A program made the position numbers and the translations under genes. The notes under the pieces are model-generated. The model had not been told where the DNA came from. It ran no database searches and saw only the letters and a list, made by a program, of their open reading frames with translations. Positions 12,456 through 24,033 of a stretch of DNA of 64,000 bases are shown here, piece by piece (within the stretch, counting starts at the first letter, position 1; every line of letters starts with the position of its first letter). Source of the DNA: Myxococcales bacterium (lineage in GTDB: Bacteria; Myxococcota_A; Bradymonadia; UBA7976; UBA1532); contig JACKDP010000002.1 in NCBI GenBank assembly GCA_020633435.1, positions 372,001 to 436,000 of the forward strand. Reading direction: 5' to 3'.

Positions 12456-15053
12456 GTGAGCCGCCAGACCCAGCGCGGGGGCGGCAGCCGCCGCCTCCTC
12501 CTTGCCGTCAGCGTCCTCGCCGCCTTGCTCGGCGGGGCCTGCTCCGATGACGCCGACGCGGGCAGCGCCGCCCCCGACGCCCAGGATCGCGGGGCGGTGG
12601 GCGACCAGGCCATCCCCGACGCCGGGCCCATGGCCGACGCCGTCACCGACGCCCAGGCCAGCGACGGCGCCACCCCCGCCGCCCTCCCCTGCACCCACGA
12701 TCCGGACTGCGGGCCCGGGGCCTTCTGCGCCGCCGGGGTGTGCCAGGTCGGCCCGCCCGCCCCGGCCTTCTCCTGGCCCGCCGACGGCGTCACCCGGGCC
12801 GCGGCGTCGGCCTTCGACATCCTGCCCGCCTACCTGGAGCCCTGGATCGACGCCGCCGGTCCCGACTGCCCCGAGAACCGCCCCGGCCGCTTCGACAGCC
12901 GCGTGGACGCCCCCGCCGTCACGGCCCGCTGCACCGATCGCTACGACGATGCCAATGGAAACGGCATGTTCGACGCGGTGTGGCTGGCTGGCGGGGGCAT
13001 GGACCGGCCGGCCCAGGGCATCGACAACGACAACCCGCCGAGCGGGCGCGTCCTCCTCCTGACCCGCGACGCGACGCTGCGGGTGCTGGTCGTGCTCGAC
13101 GTGCACGCCGTCGATGCGGCCCAGGGCCACGCCTTCTCCCAGCGCCTCGGCTCCCGCCTGGGCCTGCCCCCCGAGGCCGTGGTGCTGGTGGCCACCGGCA
13201 ACCGCAGCGGCCCCGACGCCGTGGGCCTGGCGGGGCCGTCCCTGGAGCGCCTCGGCCCCGGCATCGCCCTGCGGGCCCGCGCCGCGGGGGCCCTCGGCCT
13301 CCTCGACAGCGTGCCGCTGCAGTCCGGCGTCGCCCCCGGCTTCTGGGACGTGGTGGCCGATCGCGCGGCGTCGGCCATCCGCCAGGCCGCCGCCCGCCTC
13401 ACCCCCGTCCGCATCCGCGCGGCCCGGGCCGCCCTGCCCGTCGACTTCGATCCGCCTGCCGGCCCCATCCTGCTGCCGGACGTCGACGCCGACGGCGTGG
13501 TGAACGACGAGGCCGACCGGGCCCACTGGCGCAGCCGCCCGCAGCCCCTCGCCCACGACGAGCGCCTGCCTGGCCTGGTCGATCCCGAGCTGCGGGTGCT
13601 GGCGCTGGACGGGGCCAGCCCGGTCGCGCTGATCGCGAGCTGGGGCGCGGCCCCCGCGACGCGCATGGGGCCGCCGCTCCTGAGCGCCGACTTCCCCGGC
13701 GTCGTGCGCTCGCACCTGGAGCGCGCCCGCCCGGGCGCCGTGGCCCTCTGGCTGCCCGCCGCCGCCGCCGACACCCTCGTCGCCGGGCCGCCCGCCTTCA
13801 TCCCCGAGGTGGACGCCGACGGCCACCCCGTCGACGCCGCCGGCGCCCCCGCCGACGCCGAGGCCGCCGCCCCGGCCGGTGATCCCACGGCCGCCCTGGG
13901 CCGCTACCTGGGGAGCCTGGCCCTCGCCGCCCTCGACGACGCCGAGCCCGCCGACGCCCAGCTCGGCGCCAGCGCTCGCTACGCCTGGCTGCCCCTCACC
14001 AACCCGCGCTTCGGCCTGGCCGCGCGCCTCGGCCTGCTGCCCCGCCTGGGGGAGTGGCTGACCGGCCGCAGCGCCACCGACGCCTGGGCCAGCAGCCTCC
14101 AGGCCCCGGCCTGCGGGGGCCTGGGCTGCCTGCGCCACCGCCTCGATCGCCTCGACCTGGGGCCCGTCACCCTGCTGACCACCCCCGGCGGCCTGGATCT
14201 GGCCTTCGCCCTCGGCGCCCCCGAGGCGTCCCTGCCCCTCGGCGACGAGCGCAACCTGGGCGATCTCGACGGCGACGGCGTGCCCGACGCCGATGACCCC
14301 GAGATCCGGGTCGTGACCCGCGGCAACGGCCGCGAGCTGCCCGTGGTCGTGCCCGGGCCCGCCAACCCCCAGCGCTTCCCGGCGACGGTGGGCCTCGCCA
14401 CCGACCGCGTCTGGCTCATCGGCCGCACCAACGGCGGCGTGGGCTCCCTCGTCGGGCGCGCCACCCACCAGAACGTCTTCGAGGGCCAGCTTGGGCCCCT
14501 GCTGGCCTCCGTCCGCGCGCCCGGCCTCGCCGACGTCGACGCCTGCCTCTCTGCCTGGCCCTGCCGCGGCACCATCCCCCTGGGCGAGCTGGCCGAGCAG
14601 GCCTGGTCGGCCCAGACGCCGGTGCTGGCCGATCTCCCGGGGGCCCACGAGCTCTGGCTGCTCGTCGACCTGCCCCTGGGCCTGGAGGTGGAGGCCTGGG
14701 AGGTCGAGGGGGCCGACGGCGCCGTCCGCGCGGCCGGCGATCGCCTGGAGCTGGGCCCGGGCCGCCGCGCCTGGCTGCCCGACGCCGACCTCGTGGCCGC
14801 CGGCGTCGAGCGGGGCGACACCCTCACGCTCACCGTCCTGGGCGAGCTGCCGGTGCGGCTGCCCATCGGCGGGGTGGTGCCCGTCGAGCTGCGCCAGCAC
14901 CCCAACGCGGGCGACGCCTGGCAGGCCGACTCGCCGGGCGCCGGCGATCTGGTCTACAACACGGCGTGCGAGCTGCTGTTCGCCGACGCCTGCCCCTACC
15001 GGCGGGCCCTCGGGCCCGAGGATCCCGGCGCCGGCCTGCCGCAGCGGCCCTGA
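12456..15053 (+). CDS. Lipoprotein with a degenerate neutral-ceramidase-like domain
   Basis: 865 residues. Lipobox LLGGAC with acylated C29, then an Asp/Ala-rich linker and a small Cys cluster (CTHDPDCGPGAFC). The following 350 residues resemble neutral/alkaline ceramidases in order and spacing: DANGNGMFDAVWLAGG, a GIDNDN segment, VLDVHAV, ATGNRSGPDAVG, and SWGAAP ahead of LSADFPGVVRSHLE. In active enzymes the equivalent motifs are GxHD-like, THTHSGPD and a HP pair that supply zinc-binding His; here these His are replaced by Asp, Asn/Arg and Ala. EF-hand-like loops (DVDADGVVNDEAD, DLDGDGVPDADD) and a C-terminal beta-rich region follow. Probably not an amidase; perhaps a binding or structural relative. 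Confidence 0.7.
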   Translation: MSRQTQRGGGSRRLLLAVSVLAALLGGACSDDADAGSAAPDAQDRGAVGDQAIPDAGPMADAVTDAQASDGATPAALPCTHDPDCGPGAFCAAGVCQVGPPAPAFSWPADGVTRAAASAFDILPAYLEPWIDAAGPDCPENRPGRFDSRVDAPAVTARCTDRYDDANGNGMFDAVWLAGGGMDRPAQGIDNDNPPSGRVLLLTRDATLRVLVVLDVHAVDAAQGHAFSQRLGSRLGLPPEAVVLVATGNRSGPDAVGLAGPSLERLGPGIALRARAAGALGLLDSVPLQSGVAPGFWDVVADRAASAIRQAAARLTPVRIRAARAALPVDFDPPAGPILLPDVDADGVVNDEADRAHWRSRPQPLAHDERLPGLVDPELRVLALDGASPVALIASWGAAPATRMGPPLLSADFPGVVRSHLERARPGAVALWLPAAAADTLVAGPPAFIPEVDADGHPVDAAGAPADAEAAAPAGDPTAALGRYLGSLALAALDDAEPADAQLGASARYAWLPLTNPRFGLAARLGLLPRLGEWLTGRSATDAWASSLQAPACGGLGCLRHRLDRLDLGPVTLLTTPGGLDLAFALGAPEASLPLGDERNLGDLDGDGVPDADDPEIRVVTRGNGRELPVVVPGPANPQRFPATVGLATDRVWLIGRTNGGVGSLVGRATHQNVFEGQLGPLLASVRAPGLADVDACLSAWPCRGTIPLGELAEQAWSAQTPVLADLPGAHELWLLVDLPLGLEVEAWEVEGADGAVRAAGDRLELGPGRRAWLPDADLVAAGVERGDTLTLTVLGELPVRLPIGGVVPVELRQHPNAGDAWQADSPGAGDLVYNTACELLFADACPYRRALGPEDPGAGLPQRP

Positions 15054-15072
15054 CGAAAACGCGAGGAGATCC

Positions 15073-16274
<1,202 letters not shown>

Positions 16275-16278
<4 letters not shown>

Positions 16279-16739
16279 CCGGCCGCGCCGTCCTCCTCCG
16301 CGCGTCGCCGCCGGGCCTGCCGGCGGTCCAGCCAGCCCTGCAAGATGAGCGTCGCGGCCACCTGGTCGACCACCTGGCGACGCTCCCGCCCGTGCACCCC
16401 GCCCTCGCGCAGCGCCCGCTCGGCGGCCACCGTCGTCAGCCGCTCGTCCATCCGCTCCACCGGCAGGCCCAGGGCCTCGCGGATGGCCCGGGCCAGGACG
16501 CCCACCTTGCGCGTCTGCTCCCCGGGCTGGCCGTCCAGCCGCAGGGGCCAGCCGACGACAAGTCGTGTGATCTCATGGGCTTCGACCAGCGCCCGGAGGG
16601 CCTCCAGGTCGTCGGCGGGGCGCGTCCGGCGCACCGTCGTCACGCCGGTCGCGATGATCCAGCCGGGGTCGCTGATGGCGATGCCGATGGTGCGGTCGCC
16701 GATGTCCAGGCCCATGACCCGGCCGGTGGGGGCGGTCAT
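16275..16739 (-). CDS. ruvX: YqgF/RuvX-family nuclease (putative Holliday junction resolvase)
   Basis: 154 residues with the RNase H-like YqgF signature: GLDIGDRTIGIAISDP near the N-terminus, VVGWPLRLDGQPGEQ in the middle, MDERLTTVAAE, and a C-terminal VDQVAATLILQGWLD. The family acts in 16S rRNA 5'-end maturation and has been proposed to resolve recombination junctions. The ATG at 16739 overlaps the stop of the upstream TPR gene (ATGA), which supports this start and suggests translational coupling. The 3' end overlaps the acyl-CoA dehydrogenase gene by four bases tail to tail. Confidence 0.9.
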
Positions 16740-17848
16740 CCGCGCGAGGGTCCCTTCGGCGCCTCGGCCGGCTCGGTGGTGCGCACCGTCTCCTCGATGA
16801 GGCTGCGCAGCCGCTTCACCCGGGCCTCCGTCTCGGCCACCCACTCGTTCTGGGCGCCGATGCGCTCCGACATGGTGATGTTCTTCTCGTAGATGGCCAG
16901 GCTCTGCTCCAGCAGCGGCTGGAGCTGCCGCTTGAGCTCGACGATGTAGAAGCGGCGCGTCTCGGCGTCGAAGTCGGCCGGCACCTCGGCCCCCAGCACG
17001 TCGCGGTAGAACTCTTCGTACAGCTCCCCGAGCCGCAGCCCCGACGCCGTGGCCCAGTAGCTGTGCCGCACGTTCAGCGCGTCGATGTAGCTGGCCTGCG
17101 CCTGCCGGAAGAAGCGCACCTTGGCCGCCAGATCGCCCTTCATGCTCTGCACGGGCAGCTTCAGCCGCACCGCGTGGGCGAGCCGCTGGTAGATCTCGCC
17201 CCGCCGGAAGTGGGCCTCCGCGAAGAGCTCGTTGCCATCGACGAGCTCCTCGTAGGCCTCCCGGGTCAGCGCCATCGCCAGCTTCAGGTCCTTCTCGGCC
17301 TGCCCCGCCTTGTCCAGGTACATCCAGGCCGTGCCGCGCCGCAGGTGGCACTCGGCCTTGTCGGCCGTGCCCAGCGCCGCCTCGCGGAGGAGCTGGTCGT
17401 ACAGGTGCACCGCCTCGTAGTACTGCTTGCCGCGCACCAGGTTGAAGCCCAGCCGGAAGAGCCCATCGAGCCGGTCCTTCTCGTCCTCCGAGAGCTGCGC
17501 GTGCCGCCGGAAGTGCTGGGCGGCCAGGCCGTGCTGGCGCAGATACTCCAGGCAGAGCCCGCGGTTGTAGAGGCTGGCGTGCAGGTACCGGCTGTCGGGG
17601 AACTTCTCGATGAGGCGCCCGAAGGCGGCGTCGCAGGCGGGCCAGTCCTGCCGCGCGAAGGCGGCCTGGGCCTCCTCGAAGAGGCCGGCGGCGTCGAAGG
17701 CCTCTACCTGGCCGTCCTCCGTCGCCTCCACCATCACCGGCTCCATCTCCACCTCGACGGGGGGCGGCGGGGGCGTGGCGCGCAGCGCGGGGCTGCTGCC
17801 GCAGCCGGCCAGGGCGAAGAGGGCGAAGAGGAGGGTCGTGCGATGCAT
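16736..17848 (-). CDS. TPR-repeat lipoprotein
   Basis: 370 residues. Signal with lipobox LAGC (C16), a Pro-rich linker, then consecutive tetratricopeptide-like helices from about 50 (AAFARQDWPACDAAFGRLIE, YNRGLCLEYL, RLGFNLVRGKQYYEAVHLYDQLL, HLRRGTAWMYLDKAGQAEKDL). The C-terminal third is more helical and charged, with coiled-coil character. Middle gene of a minus-strand run: sigma-54 activator (57 nt upstream), this gene, ruvX (ATGA overlap). Probably an envelope scaffold; no enzymatic motif seen. ATG at 17848 is chosen because it directly precedes the signal peptide. Confidence 0.82.
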   Translation of the reverse strand: MHRTTLLFALFALAGCGSSPALRATPPPPPVEVEMEPVMVEATEDGQVEAFDAAGLFEEAQAAFARQDWPACDAAFGRLIEKFPDSRYLHASLYNRGLCLEYLRQHGLAAQHFRRHAQLSEDEKDRLDGLFRLGFNLVRGKQYYEAVHLYDQLLREAALGTADKAECHLRRGTAWMYLDKAGQAEKDLKLAMALTREAYEELVDGNELFAEAHFRRGEIYQRLAHAVRLKLPVQSMKGDLAAKVRFFRQAQASYIDALNVRHSYWATASGLRLGELYEEFYRDVLGAEVPADFDAETRRFYIVELKRQLQPLLEQSLAIYEKNITMSERIGAQNEWVAETEARVKRLRSLIEETVRTTEPAEAPKGPSRG

Positions 17849-17904
17849 GGGCCGTGGACACCTGCCGGCGGCGCTCGGTTCCGCCACAGTAGCAGAACGG
17901 CGCC

Positions 17905-18849
<945 letters not shown>

Positions 18850-18974
18850 GCCGAAAAGCCTACCCCAAGCCCGGGCCCCCTCGCACGAAAACGCGCCGCG
18901 CTCTTCAATCGAGCCCCGGACCCCCGTTCACCGGGCAGAGGCCGACGAGCCGGCCACCAGCCCGGAGCACCACC

Positions 18975-20951
18975 ATGCGCAGCCTGCAGCGCCCCCGTCG
19001 GGGCATCGCCCTTCTTTTGTCTTTGATCTTCATCGGTTGTGGCTCCGCCACCCCCCAGCCCGACGCCGCCGTGGCCAGCGAGCCGGCCCCGGCGCCGGTC
19101 GCGGACGACGTCCTGCGCGCCGGCCTGGAGAGCCCGTACGTCCTGCGGTCCGGCGACGGCACGGCCTGGCTCGGCGTGCTCGTGACGCCCCCCGCCGACG
19201 CCGTGGCCCGGCCCCCCCTGGCGCTCGCCCTCGTCGTCGACACCTCCGGCTCCATGGAGGGCGAGAAGATCGAGCACGCCCGCTTCGCCGCCCGCACCCT
19301 CATCGAGGCCCTCGGCCCCGCCGACGAGGTGGCCCTGGTGGCGTTCGCCTCTGACGTCCAGGTCGTGCGCCCCCGCGTGGCCCTCGGCCAGGCCGACGTG
19401 CCCGCCCTGCTGGCCACCGTCGACGCCCTCAGCGCGACCAGCAGCACCGCCCTGCACGGCGGCCTCGTCGCGGGCCTCAAAGAGCTGGAGGGCGCGCCCC
19501 CCGCGGCCGTGCGCCGCCTGCTCCTCATCTCGGATGGCCAGGCCAACGTGGGCCCCTCCACCGCCGAGGACATCCTCGCCGCGCTGCCCCCCGACGGCGG
19601 GGCGACGCTCTCCACGCTCGGCGTGGGCACCGACTACGACGAGAAGGTCCTCACCGCCGTGGCCGAGCGCGGCCGCGGCGGCTTCCACCACCTCACCGAT
19701 CCCGTCCAGCTCGCTGGCATCGTGCAGGCCGAGCTGGATCGCGCCCGCGCCGTGGCCGGCCGCGGCGCGGTGATCAGCGTCACCCCCCGGCCCGGCGTCG
19801 AGATCCTGGGCGCGAGCCCGGGCCTGTCCCTGCAGCCCCAGGCCGACGGCAGCGTGCGCATCGACCTCGGCGACGTGCACGCCGGCGAGACCCGCGCCCT
19901 GGCCATCCAGATCCGGGTGCCCCGCGGCGGCGAGGGGGAGGCCGCCGACGTCGCCCTCCAGTACCAGCCCGTCGGCGGGGGCCCCGCCGTGGCCCGCACC
20001 GCGACGGTGGCCTACCGCCTCACCGCCTCCCCCGAGGAGGTCACCGCCAGCGCCGTCCCCGGCTACGTCGTCGCCGCCGACCGGGCCCGCAGCGCCCAGA
20101 TCCTCGCCGAAGCCGCCGGCCTGCTGCGCGATGGCGACCTGCTGGAGGCCCAGGCCCGCCTGCGCGACGAGCGCGCCCGCCTCCAGGCTCGCCGCGACGC
20201 CCTCACCGGCGAGGAGCGCCAGGCCATCGAGGGCCTGCTCGCCCTCTTCGCCGATCCCTACGTCGACACCGACCTCGACGCCTCCTCGGCCCCCGATCCC
20301 GACGCCTTCTCCGCCCTGCTCGAGGCCGCCCGGCAGGGGCAGGCCGTCGACGCCGGCCGCCTCGGGGGCTTGCCCGCCGAGCGCCTGCGCCTGCTGCGCA
20401 ACGCCGCCTACGCCCGCCATGGCTACCCCTTCAAGTCCTCGGATTTGCAGACGTTCTTCGCCAAGACGGGCTGGTACCGCGAGGACCGCGGCTTCACCCC
20501 CGCCCGCCTCACCCGGCAGGACGTCGCCAACGTCGCGACCCTGAAGACGTGGGAGCAGCGGGCCGGCCTCGTCGTCTCGGCCACGGTGCGCAGCGGCCCC
20601 GCCGTCTCGGACGCCGACTTCGAGGCCCTCGTCGACCAGGTGCGGCAGGGCATGCCCGTCGCCGTCGGCGCCCTCGACGGCCTGTCCCTCGCGCGGCTGC
20701 GCGTCCTCCGCAACGCCGCCTACGCCCGCCATGGCTACCCCTTCCGCGCCGCGGATCTGCGGGCGTGGTTCAGCGCCCGGGCGTGGTACCGCCCCGACCC
20801 GGCCTTCACCGCGGCCGACCTGACCCCCGAGGACGCCGCCACCATCCGCGTCATCAAGGAGCGCGAGCGCGCCCGCCTCGGCGGCGGGGCCGAGGCCGTC
20901 CGCGACTTCGAGCTGCGCAACCGCGCCCGCGCGCACCAGGTGGTGCACTGA
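18975..20951 (+). CDS. VWA-domain lipoprotein with two YARHG domains
   Basis: 658 residues. Signal and lipobox-like FIGC (C22). A von Willebrand A domain spans about 82-255 with an intact MIDAS motif DTSGSM (from D89) and LLLISDGQAN. A beta-sandwich of the kind that follows bacterial VWA domains comes next, then a helical segment (about 365-420). The C-terminus has two YARHG domains, LLRNAAYARHGYPF at YARHG 479-483 and VLRNAAYARHGYPF at 583-587, each followed by an aromatic W-Y motif. YARHG is an extracellular domain thought to bind peptidoglycan or other envelope components. Likely a surface or periplasmic adhesion/scaffold protein. The two copies probably arose by internal duplication. Confidence 0.88.
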   Translation: MRSLQRPRRGIALLLSLIFIGCGSATPQPDAAVASEPAPAPVADDVLRAGLESPYVLRSGDGTAWLGVLVTPPADAVARPPLALALVVDTSGSMEGEKIEHARFAARTLIEALGPADEVALVAFASDVQVVRPRVALGQADVPALLATVDALSATSSTALHGGLVAGLKELEGAPPAAVRRLLLISDGQANVGPSTAEDILAALPPDGGATLSTLGVGTDYDEKVLTAVAERGRGGFHHLTDPVQLAGIVQAELDRARAVAGRGAVISVTPRPGVEILGASPGLSLQPQADGSVRIDLGDVHAGETRALAIQIRVPRGGEGEAADVALQYQPVGGGPAVARTATVAYRLTASPEEVTASAVPGYVVAADRARSAQILAEAAGLLRDGDLLEAQARLRDERARLQARRDALTGEERQAIEGLLALFADPYVDTDLDASSAPDPDAFSALLEAARQGQAVDAGRLGGLPAERLRLLRNAAYARHGYPFKSSDLQTFFAKTGWYREDRGFTPARLTRQDVANVATLKTWEQRAGLVVSATVRSGPAVSDADFEALVDQVRQGMPVAVGALDGLSLARLRVLRNAAYARHGYPFRAADLRAWFSARAWYRPDPAFTAADLTPEDAATIRVIKERERARLGGGAEAVRDFELRNRARAHQVVH

Positions 20952-21083
20952 GGTCACGCCGCCCGCGTCCCACTGAGGCGCGGCCAGCGCACCCCCGCCG
21001 CCGCCGCCCCGTCATCCGCGGCGATCCGGGGCTGGCACGCCCCGTGAACAAGGCCCTCTCCGCACGAAAATGGGGAGACCGCC

Positions 21084-22211
21084 ATGGGCCGGATCGCCGG
21101 AACCCTCTGCCTCGCCGCCCTGCTGGGCGCCTGCGCCGACCTGCCACTCGAGGACGTCCCCGCCGACGCCCCGCCGGTGCCGGACTTCGTCGAGAAGGTC
21201 CGCAACGGCACCCTCACCCAGGAGCGGCCGGAGGTGGGCTCCCTCTCCTTCGGCTGCACCGGCACCCTCGTCGCCCCCGACCTGGTGGTGACGGCCTCCC
21301 ACTGCGTCGGCTACGGCAGCGCCCTGCAGCGCGGCAACTACGGCACCTTCACCATCGAGGCCGCCGACGGCACGAAGCACCGGTTCGGCGTGCAGCGCTA
21401 CCGCGGCTTCAGCCGCCAGCTCGGCAGCGCCGACGTCGCGCTCCTGCAGCTCGCCGACCGCGTCGACGCGGCCATCGCCCGCCCGCGGCCCGTGGCCCGC
21501 ACGACCCCGGCCAACGGCACCGACCTCTCCGTCTGGGGCTACGGCTGCACCGAGCGCGGCCGCAGCACCGACTGGCGCAAGCGCCGCGCCGACTTCACCG
21601 AGGGCGAGGCCACCAACCACCTCTGCCCGGGCGACTCGGGCGGCCCCGTCTTCGACGAGAGCAACGGCGCCGTCCTCCGCATCAACTCCGGCTACTACCA
21701 GGACCGCTTCGGCACGGACATCTTCGGTCACCTGCCCACCGTCTACGACCAGGTGCGCGCCCAGATGGAAGAGTGGAGCGCCGGCGGCATCCCCGAGATC
21801 GGCGCGGATCCCGAGGATCCGGGCAGCGGCCCCGAGGACGTCGAGCCCGAGCCCGAGCAGCCCGACGAGCCCCAGAGCGACCGCTGCGGCGTGGGCCAGT
21901 GGCGCCTCTTCCCCCAGTGGGTCTGCACCCCGGACGGCCGCTACAAGTACCAGTGCGTGCAGGGCGGCGCCCCCACGTGGGTCGAGTGCGCCGCGGGCTG
22001 CCGCGCGAGCCGCGCCGGCGAGGACGCGCTGTGCGGCGAGGACGCCGTGCCCCAGTACCGCGAGGGCTGCGGCGTGTGGGAGCCCTACACCGACTGGACC
22101 TGCGCCCGCGACGGCCGGACGCTCGTGCGCTGCGCCGAGGACCAGGTGCAGGCCTACCGCTGCCGCAGCGGCTGCAGCTGGGTCGCGGGCCCCGACCGCT
22201 GCCGGTTCTAG
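21084..22211 (+). CDS. Trypsin-like serine protease lipoprotein with Cys-rich tail
   Basis: 375 residues. Lipobox LLGAC (C17). S1-type protease domain with the full triad: H73 in TASHC, D117 in SADVALL and S185 in CPGDSGGPV. The domain is compact and the mature protease likely starts near RNGT. An acidic Pro/Glu linker (about 240-270) leads to two Cys-rich modules, CGVGQWRLFPQWVC...C and CGVWEPYTDWTC...C, which look like an internal duplication and may bind substrate or surface. Short intergenic region upstream, convergent with the FGE-like gene. Probably a surface-tethered digestive or processing protease. Confidence 0.9.
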   Translation: MGRIAGTLCLAALLGACADLPLEDVPADAPPVPDFVEKVRNGTLTQERPEVGSLSFGCTGTLVAPDLVVTASHCVGYGSALQRGNYGTFTIEAADGTKHRFGVQRYRGFSRQLGSADVALLQLADRVDAAIARPRPVARTTPANGTDLSVWGYGCTERGRSTDWRKRRADFTEGEATNHLCPGDSGGPVFDESNGAVLRINSGYYQDRFGTDIFGHLPTVYDQVRAQMEEWSAGGIPEIGADPEDPGSGPEDVEPEPEQPDEPQSDRCGVGQWRLFPQWVCTPDGRYKYQCVQGGAPTWVECAAGCRASRAGEDALCGEDAVPQYREGCGVWEPYTDWTCARDGRTLVRCAEDQVQAYRCRSGCSWVAGPDRCRF

Positions 22212-22220
22212 CCACGCACG

Positions 22221-23909
22221 CTACACCGGCTCGAGCCCCAGGGCCGGCCGCACGAAGAGGGGGCCGTCCTCCCACGCCCGCTCGTCCTGCCGCACCGCGT
22301 TGAGCAGGAGCTGCCACTCCCCGGTCTGCTGCCACGGCGAGACCTGCAGCGCGCCCCCCCGCACCACCCGTGGCCCGGCCCCCGTCCGGGGACGGCCATC
22401 CACCGGCGCCCCCGCGTAGCCATCGGCGTACACATCCGCGCAGACCTCGGGGTACAGCCCGAAGCCCCAGAGCCCGAAGGCGTTGGCGCCGGCGACCTTG
22501 GCCGCGCGCGCCTGCCGCAGCACCCCCTCGTCCGGCTGGGCGTCGCCATCGGGCGTGAGCTGCCCGACCTGCCCGCCCCGCGCCGCGTGCTCCCACTCCG
22601 CCTCGGAGGGCAGCCGGAACGGCCCCTTCTCCAGCCACTTCACCGCCTTCGCCGCCGCCATCTCGCCGCCCGGCGCCTGGCCCAGCAGGAAGGGGGCGAC
22701 GCGCACCGGCGCCACCGGCCGCATGGTGGCCAGCGTCGCGAGCAGGTGGCCGTACTCCTCGAAGTGGTTGGCGGTGCCCGCCGCCGCCTCGGCCAGGGCC
22801 CGCAGCCGCGCCTCCTCCCGCTCGGAGAAGCCGCGCGCCAGCGTCCCCCCCGGCACCAGCGCCAGCCGCAGCGCCCCCTTCTTCGGCGCCACGACGGCGA
22901 TGGGCGTGCCGCGGAACACCGCCATGCCCTCCAGCCGGAAGGCCCCGGCCCCGAAGGCGGCGCAGAGCGCGCCCACCGTCGCCTCCGCGATGGCCTGGCG
23001 GCGCGCGTCCCCGCACCCGACCCACCGCGCCACGTCCAGCAGCTCGGCCGCCCCGGGCACCTGCACCCGCCGCTCGCAGGCCGCCTCGGCCACCGGCCCC
23101 AGGCGCAACCCGGCCCGCACATCCGCCAGATTCCCCATGATTCTGCGGACTTCCATGTCAGGCAAGGCCAGCTCCCGGGGGCCCGCCGCGCCCATCAGCG
23201 CCTCGATGTGCGCCCGCAGCCACCGCACCCGCCCCACATCCCCGGCCCGCGCCACCAGCCGCTCGAGCCGCGCGCGCACGGCCGGCGTCCAGGGCAGCCG
23301 GTCCGCCAGCACATGCGTCTCCTCCAGCGCCCCGCTCGCCGGCCACCGGTCCGGGTGCGACATCGCCAGGTAGATGGCCTCGACCTCGGCCGGGTCGAGG
23401 CGCGCGAACACCGCCCGCAGCGCCGCCAGCCCCAGCGCGCGGGCCACCTCGGGCGACGCCACCAGCCGCGACGCCAGCGCCGCCGGCGGCACCTCGGCGT
23501 CCGCCAGCAGCGTGAACAGGTGCACCGCCCGGTGCGTGGGCGTGGCCTCCGCCGACAGCCCCGCCTCCAGATCGGCCCGCAGCGGCCGCAGCCACCCGAC
23601 GTCGCCGTCCCGCAGCAGCGCGTACACCGCCCGCGTCGGGGGCCCGTGCTCCCCCCGACCCGCCGCCGCCGCCCACCGCGCCGAGCGCGCGCCCACCTGC
23701 GCCGCCGTCCAGCCCTCCGCCCGCCGCGCGTCGGCCCACGCCAGCCAGCGCGCCACCGGCTCGAGCTGCCCTGGCCCCAGCAGCACCAGCGCCGCCGCCC
23801 GCCGCAGGTGCGCGTCGTCGGGCACATGGGCCGGCGCCACCAGCCACCGCCGCAGGTGCGCCCGCAGCGGCTCACCCCCCTCGTCGATCGGGGCGTCGAA
23901 GTCGATCAT
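22221..23909 (-). CDS. Large helical protein with C-terminal FGE-sulfatase-like domain
   Basis: 562 residues with no signal peptide, so cytoplasmic. Residues 1-300 are Ala/Leu/Arg-rich helical segments resembling HEAT/ARM-like repeats. The C-terminal part (about 390-560) resembles a formylglycine-generating-enzyme/SUMF1 fold: LPSEAEWEHAARGG, NAFGLWGFGLYPEVCADVY and RVVRGGAL. The paired catalytic Cys of true formylglycine-generating enzymes are not evident, so it is more likely a binding module as in many bacterial homologues. ATG at 23909 has GGGAGG upstream; further upstream in-frame starts encode non-conserved sequence. Confidence 0.72.
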   Translation of the reverse strand: MIDFDAPIDEGGEPLRAHLRRWLVAPAHVPDDAHLRRAAALVLLGPGQLEPVARWLAWADARRAEGWTAAQVGARSARWAAAAGRGEHGPPTRAVYALLRDGDVGWLRPLRADLEAGLSAEATPTHRAVHLFTLLADAEVPPAALASRLVASPEVARALGLAALRAVFARLDPAEVEAIYLAMSHPDRWPASGALEETHVLADRLPWTPAVRARLERLVARAGDVGRVRWLRAHIEALMGAAGPRELALPDMEVRRIMGNLADVRAGLRLGPVAEAACERRVQVPGAAELLDVARWVGCGDARRQAIAEATVGALCAAFGAGAFRLEGMAVFRGTPIAVVAPKKGALRLALVPGGTLARGFSEREEARLRALAEAAAGTANHFEEYGHLLATLATMRPVAPVRVAPFLLGQAPGGEMAAAKAVKWLEKGPFRLPSEAEWEHAARGGQVGQLTPDGDAQPDEGVLRQARAAKVAGANAFGLWGFGLYPEVCADVYADGYAGAPVDGRPRTGAGPRVVRGGALQVSPWQQTGEWQLLLNAVRQDERAWEDGPLFVRPALGLEPV

Positions 23910-24033
23910 GCGCACCTCCCGGCTCCCGCCGATCATGCCGGCGCGGGCGGCGGATGAACAAGGACGTCGCCGTCGCACCGCCCAGGCGTCCTGGCGTACC
24001 CTGCTGCCGTCAACGACCCGGGGAGAGCCCGCC

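Noticed and set aside
21033..21050. TGGCACG resembling the -24 element of a sigma-54 promoter before the trypsin-like gene
   Set aside because: The required GC of the -12 element at the right distance is missing (GTGAA instead of TTGCA-like).
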